From the NCBI RefSeq assembly GCF_036320965.1, contig NC_092238.1:23515903-23579902 (forward strand): a stretch of DNA of 64,000 nt. The letters are read 5' to 3'. Positions 22,837-35,453 of the stretch are shown here, one piece after another (within the stretch, counting starts at the first letter, position 1; each line of letters begins with the position of its first letter). Both the position numbers and the translations under genes were made by a program. The notes under the pieces are model-generated. The model was not told the origin of the DNA and ran no database searches. It saw only the letters and a program-made list of their open reading frames with translations. The DNA is from Panulirus ornatus. Lineage: Eukaryota; Arthropoda; Malacostraca; Decapoda; Palinuridae.

Positions 22837-24791
22837 TTTTTTTTTTTTTTTTTACTTTGTCGCTGTCTCCCGCGTTTGCGAGGTAGCGCAAGGAAACAGA
22901 CGAAAGAAATGGCCCAACCCCCCCCCCCCATACACATGTATATACATACGTCCACACACGCAAATATACATACCTACACAGCTTTCCATGGTTTACCCCA
23001 GACGCTTCACATGTCTTGATTCAATCCACTGACAGCACGTCAACCCCGGTATACCACATTGCTCCAATTCACTCTATTCCTTGCCCTCCTTTCACCCTCC
23101 TGCATGTTCAGGCCCCGATCACACAAAATCTTTTTCACTCCATCTTTCCACCTCCAATTTGGTCTCCCTCTTCTCCTCGTTCCCTCCACCTCCGACACAT
23201 ATATCCTCTTGGTCAACCTTTCCTCACTCATTCTCTCCATGTGCCCAAACCATTTCAAAACACCCTCTTCTGCTCTCTCAACCACGCTCTTTTTATTTCC
23301 ACACATCTCTCTCACCCTTACGTTACTTACTCGATCAAACCACCTCACACCACACATTGTCCTCAGACATCTCATTTCCAGCACATCCATCCTCCTGCGC
23401 ACAACTCTATCCATAGCCCACGCCTCGCAACCATACAACATTGTTGGAACCACTATTCCTTCAAACATACCCATTTTTGCTTTCCGAGATAATGTTCTCG
23501 ACTTCCACACATTCTTCAAGGCTCCCAGAATTTTCGCCCCCTCCCCCACCCTATGGTCCACTTCTGCTTCCATGGTTCCATCCGCTGCCAGATCCACTCC
23601 CAGATATCTAAAACACTTCACTTCCTCCAGTTTTTCTCCATTCAAACTCACCTCCCAATTTACTTGACCCTCAACCCTACTGTACCTAATAACCTTGCTC
23701 TTATTCACATTTACTCTTAACTTTCTTCTTCCACACACTTTATCAAACTCCGTCACCAGCTTCTGCAGTTTCTCACATGAATCAGCCACCAGCGCTGTAT
23801 CATCAGCGAACAACAACTGACTCACTTCCCAAGCTCTCTCATCCCCAACAGACTTCATACTTGCCCCTCTTTCCAAAACTCTTGCCTTTACCTCCCTAAC
23901 AACCCCATCCATAAACAAATTAAACAACCATGGAGACATCACACACCCCTGCCGCAAACCTACATTCACTGAGAACCAATCACTTTCCTCTCTTCCTACA
24001 TGTACACATGCCTTACATCCTCGATAAAAACTTTTCACTGCTTCTAACAACTTCCCTCCCACACCATATATTCTTAATACCTTCCACAGAGCATCTCTAT
24101 CAACTCTATCATATGCCTTCTCCAGATCCATAAATGCTACATACAAATCCATTTGCTTTTCTAAGTATTTCTCACATACATTCTTCAAAGCAAACACCTG
24201 ATCCACACATCCTCTACCACTTCTGAAACCACACTGCTCTTCCCCAATCTGATGCTCTGTACATGCCTTCACCCTCTCAATCAATACCCTCCCATACAAT
24301 TTACCAGGAATACTCAACAAACTTATACCTCTGTAATTTGAGCACTCACTCTTATCCCCTTTTCCTTTGTACAATGGCACTATGCACGCATTCCTCCAAT
24401 CCTCAGGCACCTCACCATGAGTCATACATACATTAAATAACCTTACCAACCAGTCAACAATACAGTCACCCCCTTTTTTAATAAATTCCACTGCAATACC
24501 ATCCAAACCTGCTGCCTTGCCGGCTTTCATCTTCCGCAAAGCTTTCACTACCTCTTCTCTGTTTACCAAATCGTTTTCCCTAACCCTCTCACTTTGCACA
24601 CCACCTCGACCAAAACACCCTATATCTGCCACTCTATCATCAGACACATTCAACAAACCTTCAAAATACTCACTCCATCTCCTTCTCACATCACCACTAC
24701 TTGTTATCACCTCCCCATTTGCGCCCTTCACTAAAGTTCCCATTTGCTCCCTTGTCTTACGCACTTTATTTACCTCCTTCCAGAACATCTT

Positions 24792-24793
<2 letters not shown>
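22837..24793 (-). mobile_element. LINE-A copy A6' (duplicate of A6) with open RT ORF
   Basis: Same sequence as A6, including CVHVGREESDW and EFDKVCGRR. The RT frame runs from 24788 to 23040. The frame also reads on through the adjacent (TA)n into the A7' UTR, giving a chimeric 647-codon ORF; the IYIYIY stretch is not protein-coding. Confidence 0.85.

Positions 24794-24796
<3 letters not shown>

Positions 24797-24860
<64 letters not shown>
24797..24860. repeat. (TA)n microsatellite
   Basis: Counterpart of 14900-14984, about 20 bp shorter. Confidence 0.95.
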
Positions 24861-25884
24861 TTTTTTTTTCTTTTTTTTTTTAATAATTTCTCGCTGTCTC
24901 CCGCGTTTGCAAGGTAGCGCAAGGAAACAGACGAAAGAAATGGCCCAACCCCCCCCCATACACATGTATATACATACGTCCACACACGTAAATATACATA
25001 CCTACACAGCTTTCCATGGTTTACCCCAGACGCTTCACATGCCTTGATTCAATCCACTGACAGCACGTCAACCCCGGTATACCACATCGCTCCAATTCAC
25101 TCTATTCCTTGCCCTCCTTTCACCCTCCTGCATGTTCAGGCCCCGATCACACAAAATCTTTTTCACTCCATCTTTCCACCTCCAATTTGGTCTCCCTCTT
25201 CTCCTTGCTCCCTCCACCTCCGACACATATATCCTCTTGGTCAATCTTTCCTCACTCATCCTCTCCATGTGCCCAAACCACTTCAAAACACCCTCTTCTG
25301 CTCTCTCAACCACGCTCTTTTTATTTCCACACATCTCTCTTACCCTTACGTTACTCACTCGATCAAACCACCTCACACCACACATTGTCCTCAAACATCT
25401 CATTTCCAGCACATCCATCCTCCTGCGCACAACTCTATCCATAGCCCACGCCTTGCAATCATACAACATTGTTGGAACCACTATTCCTTCAAACATACCC
25501 ATTTTTGCTTTCCGAGATAATGTTCTCGACTTCCACACATTCTTCAAGGCCCCCAGAATTTTCGCCCCCTCCCCCACCCTATGATCCACTTCCGCTTCCA
25601 TGGTTCCATCCGCTGCCAGATCCACTCCCAGATATCTAAAACACTTCACTTCCTCCAGTTTTTCTCCATTCAAACTCACCTCCCAATTGACTTGACCCTC
25701 AACCCTACTGTACCTAATAACCTTGCTCTTATTCACATTTACTCTTAACTTTCTTCTTCCACACACTTTACCAAACTCAGTCACCAGCTTCTGCAGTTTC
25801 TCACATGAATCAGCCACCAGCGCTGTATCATCAGCGAACAACTGACTCACTTCCCAAGCTCTCTCATCCCCAACAGACTTCATA
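24861..25884 (-). mobile_element. LINE-A copy A7' (duplicate of A7)
   Basis: 271 open codons at 25068-25883. A few bases differ from A7 (for example KAWAMDR here, KAWGMDR there; KSVGDER here, KYVGDER there). Confidence 0.83.
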
Positions 25885-25923
25885 TTTTTTTATTATACTT
25901 TGTCGCTGTCTCCCGCGTTTGCG

Positions 25924-25928
<5 letters not shown>
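25885..25928 (-). mobile_element. LINE-A tail-only copy A8' (duplicate of A8)
   Basis: Same 44-bp tail bounded by A7' and (TA)n. Confidence 0.7.

Positions 25929-25966
<38 letters not shown>
25929..25966. repeat. (TA)n microsatellite
   Basis: Counterpart of 16054-16093. Confidence 0.95.
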
Positions 25967-25975
<9 letters not shown>

Positions 25976-27196
25976 GCTTTGTCGCTGTTTCCCGCGTTTG
26001 CAAGGTAGCACAAGGAAACAGACGAAAGAAATGGCCCAACCCACCCCCATACACATGTATATACATACGTCCACACACGCAAATATACATACCTACACAG
26101 CTTTCCATGGTTTACCCCAGACGCTTCACATGCCCTGACTCGATCCACTGACAGCACGTCAACCCTGGTATGCCACATCGATCCAATTCACTCTATTCCT
26201 TGCCCTCCTTTCACCCTCCTGCATGTTCAGGCCGCGATCACACAAAATCTTTTTCACTCCATCCTTCCACCTCTAATTTGGTCTCCCACTTCTCCTCGTT
26301 CCCTCCACCTCCAACACATATATCCTCTTGGTCAATCTTTCCTCACTCATTCTCTCCATGTGCCCAAACCATTTCAAAACACCCTCTTCTGCTCTCTCAA
26401 CCGCGCTCTTTTTATTTCCACACATCTCTCTTACCCTTACGTTACTTACTCGATCAAATCACCTCACACCACACATTGTCCTCAAACATCTCATTTCCAG
26501 CACATCCATCCTCCTGCGCACAACTCTATCCATAGCCCACGCCTCGCAACCATACAACATTGTTGGAACCACTATTCCTTCAAACATACCCATTTTTGCT
26601 TTCCGAGATAATGTTCTCGACTTCCACACATTCTTCAAGGCTCCCAGAATTTTCGTCCCCTCCCCCACCCTATGATCCACTTCCACTTCCATGGTTCCAT
26701 CCGCTGCCAGATCCACTCCCAGATATCTAAAACACTTTACTTCCTCCACTTTTTCTCCATTCAAACTTACCTCCCAATTGACTTGACCCTCAACCCTACT
26801 GTACCTAATTACCTTGCTCTTATTCACATTTACTCTTAACTTTCTTCTTTCACACACTTTACCAAACTCAGTCACCAGCTTCTGCAGTTTCTCACATGAA
26901 TCAGCCACCAGCGCTGTATCATCAGCGAACAAAAACTGACTCACTTCCCAAGCTCTCTCATCCCCAACAGACTTCATACTTGCCCCTCTTTCCAAAACTC
27001 TTGCATTCACCTCCCTAACAACCCCATCCATAAACAAATTAAACAACCATGGAGACATCACACACCCCTGCCGCAAATCTACATTCACTGAGAACCAATC
27101 ACTTTCCTCTCTTCCTACACGTACACATGCCTTACATCCTCGATAAAAACTTTTCACTGCTTCTGACAACTTGCCTCCCACACCATATATTCTTAA
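25967..27196 (-). mobile_element. LINE-A copy A9' (duplicate of A9) with the same TGA stop
   Basis: The coding remnant 26459 to about 27190 ends at the same W-to-stop change in GVRWFD. Confidence 0.83.
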
Positions 27197-27212
27197 TATA
27201 TATATATATATG

Positions 27213-28392
27213 ATTATTATACTTTTATTATTATACTTTGTCGCTGTCTCCTTCGTTTGCGAGGTAGCGCAAGGAAACAGACGAAAGAAATGGCCCAACC
27301 CCCCCCCATACACATGTATATACATACATCCACACACGCAAATATACATACCTACACAGCTTTCCATGGTTTACCCTAGACACTTCACATGCCCTGATTC
27401 AATCCACTGACAGCACATCAACCCCGGTATACCACATCGCTCCAATTCACTCTATTCCTTGCCCTCCTTTCACCCTCCTGCATGTTCATTCTCCGATCAC
27501 AAAATCTTTTTCACTCCATCTTTCCACCTCCAATTTGGTCTCCCTCTTCTCCTCGTTCCCTCCACCTCCTACACATATATCCTCTTGGTCAATCTTTCCT
27601 CACTCATTCTCTCCATGTGCCCAAACCATTTCAAAACACCCTCTTCTGCTCTCTCAACCACGCTCTTTTTATTTCCACACATCTCTCTTACCCTTACGTT
27701 ACTTACTCGATCCAACCACCTCGCACCACACATTGTCCTCAAACATCTCATTTCCAGCACATCCATCCTCCTGCGCACAACTCTATCCATAGCCCACGCC
27801 TCGCAACCATACAACATTGTTGGAACCACTATTCCTTCAAACATACCCATTTTTGCTTTCCGAGATAATGTTCTCGACTTCCACACATTCTTCAAGGCTC
27901 CCTGAATTTTCGCCCCCTCCCCCACCCTATGATCCACTTCCGCTTCCATGGTTCCATCTGCTGCCAGATCCACTCCCAGATATCTAAAACACTTCACTTC
28001 CTCCAGTTTTTCTCCATTCAAACTCGCCTCCCAATTGACTTGACCCTCAACCCTACTGTACCTAATAACCTTGCTCTTATTCACATTTACTCTTAACTTT
28101 CTTCTTTCACACACTTTACCAAACTCAGTCACCAGCTTCTGCAGTTTCTCACATGAATCAGCCACCAGCACTGTATCATCAGCGAACAACAACTGACTCG
28201 CTTCCCAAGCTCTCTCATCCCCAACAGACTTCATACTTGCCCCTCTTTCCAAAACTCTTGCATTCACCTCCCTAACAACCCCATCCATAAACAAATTAAA
28301 CAACCATGGAGACATCGCACACCCCTGCCGCAAACCTACATTCACTGAGAACCAATCACTTTCCTCTCTTCCTACACGTACACATGCCTTAC
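27213..28392 (-). mobile_element. LINE-A copy A10' (duplicate of A10) with the same TAG stop
   Basis: The coding remnant 27569-28392 ends at IYV followed by TAG, and carries the same CCTTCG hairpin change. Confidence 0.82.
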
Positions 28393-28518
28393 ATGCCTTC
28401 CAAAAGAAGGAACAGAGAATTGGGCCAGGTGAGGGTATTCCCTCAAAGGCCCAGTCCTCTGTTCTTAACGCTACCTCGCTAATGCGGGAAATGGCGAATA
28501 GTTTGAAAGAAAGAAAAA
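28393..28518 (+). mobile_element. SINE-1 3' half (duplicate of 18521)
   Basis: Same boundaries and sequence, including CTAATGCGGG. Confidence 0.8.
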
Positions 28519-28522
28519 TATA

Positions 28523-28540
<18 letters not shown>

Positions 28541-28557
<17 letters not shown>

Positions 28558-29550
28558 TACTTTGTCGCTGTCTCCCGCGTTTGCGAGGTAGCGCAAGGAA
28601 ACAGACGAAAGAAATGGCCCAACCCCCCCCCCCCATACACATGTATATACATACATCCACACACGCAAATATACATACCTACACAGCTTTCCATGGTTTA
28701 CCCCAGACGCCCCACATGCCCTGATTCAATCCACTGACAGCACGTCAACCCCGGTATACCACATCGCTCCAATTCACTCTATTCCTTGCCCTCCTTTCAC
28801 CCTCCTGCATGTTCAGGCCCCGATCACACAAAATCTTTTTCACTCCATCTTTCCACCTCCAATTTGGTCTCCCTCTTCTCCTCGTTCCCTCCACCTCCGA
28901 CACATATATCCTCTTGGTCAATCTTTCCTCACTCATTCTCTCCATGTGCCCAAACCACTTCAAAACACCCTCTTCTGCTCTCTCAACCACGCTCTTTTTA
29001 TTTCCACACATCTCTCTTACCCTTACGTTACTCACTCGATCAAACCACCTCACACCACACATTGTCCTCAAACATCTCATTTCCAGCACATCCATCCTCC
29101 TGCGCACAACTCTATCCATAGCCCACGCCTCGCAACCATACAACATTGTTGGAACCACTATTCCTTCAAACATACCCATTTTTGCTTTCCGAGATAATGT
29201 TCTCGACTTCCACACATTCTTCAAGGCCCCCAGAATTTTCGCCCCCTCCCCCACCCTATGATCCACTTCCGCTTCCATGGTTCCATCCGCTGCCAGATCC
29301 ACTCCCAGATATCTAAAACACTTCACTTCCTCCAGTTTTTCTCCATTCAAACTCACCTCCCAATTGACTTGACCCTCAACCCTACTGTACCTAATAACCT
29401 TGCTCTTATTCACATTTACTCTTAACTTTCTTCTTCCACACACTTTACCAAACTCAGTCACCAGCTTCTGCAGTTTCTCATGAATCAGCCACCAGCGCTG
29501 TATCATCAGCGAACAACAACTGACTCACTTCCCAAGCTCTCTCATCCCCA
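28541..29550 (-). mobile_element. LINE-A copy A11', clean version
   Basis: T run, hairpin, UTR and 253 open codons (28745-29506) down to EKLQKLVTEFGKVC. Truncated near FADD; a two-base loss at TTTCTCATGAATCAGCC shifts the frame at its 5' end. It abuts (TA)n and then A12' in opposite orientation. Confidence 0.83.
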
Positions 29551-29565
29551 TATATATATATATAT

Positions 29566-31042
29566 GTTTGTTGAGTGTTCCTGGTAAATTATATGGGAGG
29601 GTATTGATTGAGAGGGTGAAGACTTGTACAGAGCATCAGATTGGGGAAGAGCAGTGTGGTTTCAGAAGGGGTAGAGGATGTGTGGATCAGGTGTTTGCTT
29701 TGAAGAATGTATGTGAGAAATACTTAGAAAAGCAAACGGATTTGTATGTAGCATTTATGGATCTGGAGAAGGCATATGATAAAGTTGATAGAGATGCTCT
29801 GTGGAAGGTATTAAGAATATATGGCGTGGGAAGCAAGTTGTTAGAAGCAGTGAAAAGTCTTTATCGAGGATGTAAGGCATGTGTACGTGTAGGAAGAGAG
29901 GAAAGTGATTGGTTCTCAGTGAATGTAGGTTTGCGGCAGGGGTGTGTGATGTCTCCATGGTTGTTTAATTTGTTTATGGATGGGGTTGTTAGGGAGGTGA
30001 ATGCAAGAGTTTTGGAAAGAGGGGCAAGTATGAAGTCTGTTGGGGATGAGAGAGCTTGGGAAGTGAGTCAGTTGCTGTTTGCTGATGATACAGCGCTGGT
30101 GGCTGATTCATGTGAGAAACTGCAGAAGCTGGTGACTGAGTTTGGTAAAGTGTGTGAAAGAAGAAAGTTAAGAGTAAATGTGAATAAGAGCAAGGTAATT
30201 AGGTACAGTAGGGTTGAGGGTCAAGTCAATTGGGAGATAAGTTTGAATGGAGAAAAAGTGGAGGAAGTAAAGTGTTTTAGATATCTGGGAGTGGATCTGG
30301 CAGCGGATGGAACCATGGAAGTGGAAGTGGATCATAGGGTGGGGGAGGGGGCGAAAATTCTAGGAGCCTTGAAGAATGTGTGGAAGTCGAGAACATTATC
30401 TCGGAAAGCAAAAATGGGTATGTTTGAAGGAATAGTGGTTCCAACAATGTTGTATGGTTGCGAGGCGTGGGCTATGGATAGAGTTGTGCGCAGGAGGATG
30501 GATGTGCTGGAAATGAGATGTTTGAGGACAATGTGTGGTGTGAGGTGGTTTGATCGAATAAGTAACGTAAGGGTAAGAGAGATGTGTGGAAATAAAAAGA
30601 GCGTGGTTGAGAGAGCAGAAGAGGGTGTTTTGAAATGGTTTGGGCACATGGAGAGAATGAGTGAGGAAAGATTGACCAAGAGGATATATGTGTCGGAGGT
30701 GGAGGGAACGAGGAGAAGTGGGAGACCAAATTGGAGGTGGAAAGATGGAGTGAAAAAGATTTTGTGTGATCGGGGCCTGAACATGCAGGAGGATGAAAGG
30801 CAGGTAAGGAATAGAGTGAATTGGATTGATGTGGTATACCGGGGTTGACGTGCTGTCAGTGGATTGAATCAGGGCATGTGAAGCGTCTGGGGTAAACCAT
30901 GGAAAGCTGTGTAGGTATGTATATTTGCGTGTGTGGACGTATGTATACACATGTGTATGGGGGGGGTTGGGCCATTTCTTTCGTCTGTTTCCTTGCGCTA
31001 CCTCGCAAACGCGGGAGACAGCGACAAAGTATAATAAAAAAA
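29566..31042 (+). mobile_element. LINE-A copy A12', clean version
   Basis: Starts GTTTGTTGAGTGTTCCTGG (in the NYRGISLLSIPGK region) and ends with GACAAAGTATAATAAAAA then (TA)n. Short 3' UTR, so younger subfamily. Confidence 0.85.
29568..30848 (+). pseudogene. LINE-A RT ORF of A12', 426 codons open
   Basis: From LSVPGKLYGRVLIERVK through EEQCGFRRGRGCVDQVF, motif A FMDLEKAYDKV, motif B LRQGCVMSPWLFN, motif C LLFADDTALVADS, YLGVDLAADG, LYGCEAWAMDR and RRSGRPNWRWKDG to VVYRG. No internal stop; the RT N-terminus and endonuclease are absent. Variants FYRGCK to LYRGCK and RVSN to RISN are private to this copy. Confidence 0.82.
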
Positions 31043-31059
31043 AAAATATATATATATTT

Positions 31060-31289
31060 TTTTTTTTTCCAAACTATTCGCCATTTCCCGCATTAGCGAG
31101 GTAGCGTTAAGAACAGAGGACTGGGCCTTTTTTGGAATATCCTCACCTGGCCCCCTCTGTTCCTTCTTTTGGAAAATTAAAAAAAAAAAAACGAGAGGGG
31201 AGGATTTCCAGCCCCCGCTCCCTCCCCTTTTAGTCGCCTTCTACGACACGCAGGGAATACGTGGGAAGTATTCTTAATCCCCTATCCCC

Positions 31290-31293
<4 letters not shown>
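31060..31293 (-). mobile_element. SINE-1 copy, clean version
   Basis: Complete from the tail (AACTATTCGCCATTTCCCGC) to the 5' end (CCCTATCCCCAGGGA). The 5' end abuts (TA)n. Confidence 0.85.

Positions 31294-31363
<70 letters not shown>
31294..31363. repeat. (TA)n microsatellite at a SINE-1 5' end
   Basis: About 70 bp of pure TA. Confidence 0.95.
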
Positions 31364-31365
<2 letters not shown>

Positions 31366-32632
31366 TTACTCTTTCTTCAACATCTCCTCAGTTATTCTCT
31401 ACATATGTCTATATGAAGAAAAGTCTAGTTATGAGGGTGTAACAAGTTATTGGATTAGTTCAGTTGGTCAAGACACATTGCTGTGTTTGTGGAATCTCAA
31501 GGATGATGTTTTAATGCAGCTTTATTTGCAGCCAAGGTCATGTACAATTGTAAGTGGCAGTGGAAAGGGGAGTGACATTGTGGGAACAGGTTTATCTTTG
31601 ACAGGACAACCCACAGTTAATGCCAAAGGCAGATGTGTGAAAAGTCCTCTCTTGGTAGTGATTCTTCCCTTTACTTTCACTTAACCAATTCATTTGCTGC
31701 CAAATTGGCAAACCTGAACTTTGGTGAGAAGAAAAATTTAAAGAGAGAGATAAGAACCATAAATGAAGCCTTAGTGTCTAAAAATTCAACCTAAACTTTA
31801 AAGGATCTGTAAATAAAAATCAGGTGTGAGGATCAACAGAGCTGCCCATTGAGTCCCACAAGCCTGTGGGAATGTCCTTCTGTCCATGGTTAGATGAGTG
31901 TCCCATGTTAGAACCCATGATAGGCAAAAAATTAGGCATGAGCATCTCTCTGGTCATTTCTTTGGAGAAGACTGTGATTACCTCCAGCCAGGATGGCAGT
32001 ACGCTCACCTGGTGTCAACCAGGGAAGCATCCTGGTGGCAGTCATCGCTCAAATCCCAGTCCAACAGCTGCTGTGACCATGGGTGGAGGTCCTGTGGCCT
32101 CGGGTGGGACAGTTGTGTAGCCTCAGGAAATGGTGGTATTTGTTGCTGATCTCTGGATAACCTTTACAACATCCTGGTTATCCCAAATTCCTAGTGCAGT
32201 ACTTAGCACAGTGTGGGTGTGTGTTGCTTTGATTCTGTGGTATTATTGATTGTCTTTACTAGTGGAATTTTACAATGGCCAGCCAGTTCCAAGGTAGTTT
32301 TTATTCACTGTGAGCTCTGCCCAAATGGCTTGAACTGGCATCTGTGGTTATATCTCAAGCGTGATTTCTTTACAAAATCAACACAGCTTCTTCCAACTGA
32401 ATTAGGGAGTTGCAAAAGTTTATTCAAAAGTTTATTAGCAAAGCAAGTGACAGTGAAGGAATTATCTTGATTTGCTGATAATAGGTGCTTAAGCTGGTGT
32501 TCTTTACTTCACTGTACTCCTTGAATAATGCTCGTGACTTAGGAAGCGAAATTTTTAAATGGAAACATTTTTCCAAAAGTGGATAGTCATATGTGTCTTG
32601 CATAATATTGTTTGAACCATGAATGTCATGGG
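31364..32632. other. low-repeat stretch; no gene recognised
   Basis: The longest frames are about 85 codons and show no motif. 31364-32042 is also present in the first version of the block; 32043-32632 occurs once. It may be host single-copy DNA and would be a suitable place for a read-depth test. Confidence 0.55.
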
Positions 32633-32671
<39 letters not shown>

Positions 32672-35065
32672 CTTTGTCGCTGTCTCCCGCGTTTGCGAGG
32701 TAGCGCAAGGAAACAGACGAAAGAAATGGCCCAACCCCCCCCCCCCATACACATGTACATACACACGTCCACACACGCAAATATACATACCTACACAGCT
32801 TTCCATGGTTTACCCCAGACGCTTCACATGCCTTGCTTCAATCCACTGACAGCACGTCAACCCCTGTATACCACATGACACCAATTCACTCTATTTCTTG
32901 CCCTCCTTTCACCCTCCTGCATGTTCAGGCCCCGATCACACAAAATCTTTTTCACTCCATCTTTCCACCTCCAATTTGGTCTCCCTCTTCTCCTCGTTCC
33001 CTCCACCTCCGACACATATATCCTCTTGGTCAATCTCTCCTCACTCATTCTCTCCATGTGCCCAAACCATTTCAAAACACCCTCTTCTGCTCTCTCAACC
33101 ACGCTCTTTTTATTTCCACACATCTCTCTTACCCTTACGTTACTTACTCGATCAAACCACCTCACACCACACATTGTCCTCAAACATCTCATTTCCAGCA
33201 CATCCATCCTCCTGCGCACATCTCTATCCATAGCCCACGCCTCGCAACCATACAACATTGTTGGAACCACTATTCCCTCAAACATACCCATTTTTGCTTT
33301 CCGAGATAATGTTCTCGACTTCCACACATTTTTCAAGGCTCCCAAAATTTTCGCCCCCTCCCCCACCCTATGATCCACTTCCGCTTCCATGGTTCCATCC
33401 GCTGACAGATCCACTCCCAGATATCTAAAACACTTCACTTCCTCCAGTTTTTCTCCATTCAAACTCACCTCCCAATTGACTTGACCCTCACCCCTACTGT
33501 ACCTAATAACCTTGCTCTTATTCACATTTACTCTCAACTTTCTTCTTCCACACACTTTACCAAACTCAGTCACCAGCTTCTGCAGTTTCTCACATGAATC
33601 AGCCACCAGCGCTGTATCATCAGCGAACAACAACTGACTCACTTCCCAAGCTCTCTCATCCCCAACAGACTTCATACTTGCCCCTCTTTCCAGGACTCTT
33701 GCATTTACCTCCCTTACAACCCCATCCATAAACAAATTAAACAACCATGGAGACATCACACACCCCTGCCGCAAACCTACATTCACTGAGAACCAATCAC
33801 TTTCCTCTCTTCCTACACGTACACATGCCTTACATCCTCGATAAAAACTTTTCACTGCTTCTAACAACTTGCCTCCCACACCATATATTCTTAATACCTT
33901 CCACAGAGCATCTCTATCAACTCTATCATATGCCTTCTCCAGATCCATAAATGCTACATACAAATCCATTTGCTTTTCTAAGTATTTCTCACATACATTC
34001 TTCAAAGCAAACACCTGATCCACACATCCTCTACCACTTCTGAAACCGCACTGCTCTTCCCCAATCTGATGCTCTGTACATGCCTTCACCCTCTCAATCA
34101 ATACCCTCCCATATAATTTACCAGGAATACTCAACAAACTTATACCTCTGTAATTTGAGCACTCACTCTTATCCCCTTTGCCTTTGTACAATGGCCCTAT
34201 GCACGCATTCCGCCAATCCTCAGGCACCTCACCATGAGTCATACATACATTAAATAACCTTACCAACCAGTCAACAATACAGTCACCCCCTTTCTTAATA
34301 AATTCCACTGCAATACCATCCAAACCTGCTGCCTTGCCGGCTTTCATCTTCCGCAAAGCTTTTACTACCTCTTCTCTGTTTACCAAATCATTTTCCCTAA
34401 CCCTCTCACTTTGCACACCACCTCGACCAAAACACCCTATATCTGCCACTCTGTCATCAGACACATTCAACAAACCTTCAAAATACTCATTCCATCTCCT
34501 TCTCACATTACCGCTACTTGTTTTCACCTCCCCATTTACGCCCTTCACTGAAGTTCCCATTTGCTCCCTTGTCTTACGCACCCTATTTACCTCCTTCCAG
34601 AACATCTTTTTATTCTCCCTAAAATTTACTGATAGTCTCTCACCCCAACTCTCATTTGCCCTTTTTTTCACCTCTTGCACCTTTCTCTTGACCTCCTGTC
34701 TCTTTCTTTTATACTTCTCCCACTCAATTGCATTTTTTCCCTGCAAACATCGTCCAAATGCCTCTCTCTTCTCTTTCACTAATACTCTTACTTCTTCATC
34801 CCACCACTCACTACCCTTTCTAAACAACCCACCTCCCACTCTTCTCATGCCACAAGCATCTTTTGCGCAATCCATCACTGATTCCCTAAATACATCCCAT
34901 TCCTCCCCCACTCCCCTTACTTCCATTGTTCTCACCTTTTTCCATTCTGTACACAGTCTCTCCTGGTACTTCCCCACACAGGTCTCCTTCCCAAGCTCAC
35001 TTACTCTCACCACCTTCTTCACCCCAACATTCACTCCTCTTTTCTGAAAACCCATGATTTTTTTT
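32633..35065 (-). mobile_element. LINE-A copy A13, with target-site duplication
   Basis: The 3' end is the T run starting near 32636; the 5' end is at 35054 (TTTTCTGAAAACCCA). TGATTTTTTTT occurs at both ends (32633-32643 and 35055-35065), a credible 11-bp target-site duplication, though T-rich. Short 3' UTR; belongs with A4 and A21 (DVRRRMDV, LSADGTME, RGEGQVNWE). Confidence 0.87.
32857..35054 (-). pseudogene. LINE-A EN-RT linker plus complete RT ORF, longest uninterrupted frame
   Basis: About 732 codons of element sequence are open, from GFQKRGVNVGVKKVVRVSE (just after the endonuclease) to VVYRG. Order: linker with YQERLCTEWKKVRTMEVRG, basic region KRKRQEVKRKVQEVKKRAN, AGKAAGLDGIAVEFIKKG, CSNYRGISLLSIPGK, motif A FMDLEKAYDRV, motif B LRQGCVMSPWLFN, motif C LLFADDTALVADS, YLGVDL, LYGCEAWAMD, WFGHMERMSEERL and GRPNWRW. 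Catalytic aspartates (motif A D, FADD) are present. The upstream frame continuing to 35124 is flanking DNA, not protein. The endonuclease is absent, so this copy is not self-mobile, but the RT could be functional. Confidence 0.85.
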
Positions 35066-35453
35066 ATCCCATGATTAATACTTGAAAGAATATATTTATA
35101 AAGTGCATCATTGCCATCATTCAATGATGTTTCAAAGATATGTATTTATCAAATATTTTTTCCCCTGCTCTGTTGAGTGTGATTTACTCTTTTTTGCAAA
35201 CACATTCTTGAACATGATTTATCCAGTATCTCTTATTTCTTCAGTTAACTTTATATATAACTTTATTGAAGTACTTTCATCTTCACTTCTTTCCATCCTT
35301 CCTTTTATGACTTTCAAATCAGTTGACCTATGTTTTCCTTGTTTTTCCATGATTCCTAACTACATTCATAATATTTATGGTAAGTCAACTTTTTATTTTG
35401 ATGTGTAAAGAGTGACTGAAATACTTTTTGGGGATTTAACAAATGCTACCTTG
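35066..35453. other. AT-rich unique stretch, no gene seen
   Basis: Contains a 108-codon frame with no recognised motif. Confidence 0.5.

Larger units (their letters stand above)
22837..32042. repeat. second, clean version of the duplicated block
   Basis: Repeats 12944-22836 in order and orientation, but about 690 bp shorter, mainly because it lacks the insertions of the first version's last 3.6 kb. It continues past the end point of the first version (GGTGGCAGTC) into ATCGCTCAAATC. Confidence 0.8.

Noticed and set aside
22837..25050. Long frames with IYIYIYIY stretches joining RT to other text
   Set aside because: (TA)n reads as IYIYIY in any phase; these frames join separate insertions and are not fusion proteins.
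32921..33373. 150-codon frames starting MFRPRSHKIFFTPSFHLQFG, and the 158-, 111- and 67-codon companions, recurring on the strand opposite every LINE-A
   Set aside because: They are antisense shadows of the conserved RT C-terminus. Their conservation follows from copying of the LINE, and the sense frame has all known RT motifs.
32857..35054. RT as part of a retron, diversity-generating retroelement or group II intron
   Set aside because: FADD with APE-type endonuclease remnants, poly(A) tails, 5' truncation and target-site duplications identify a non-LTR retrotransposon.
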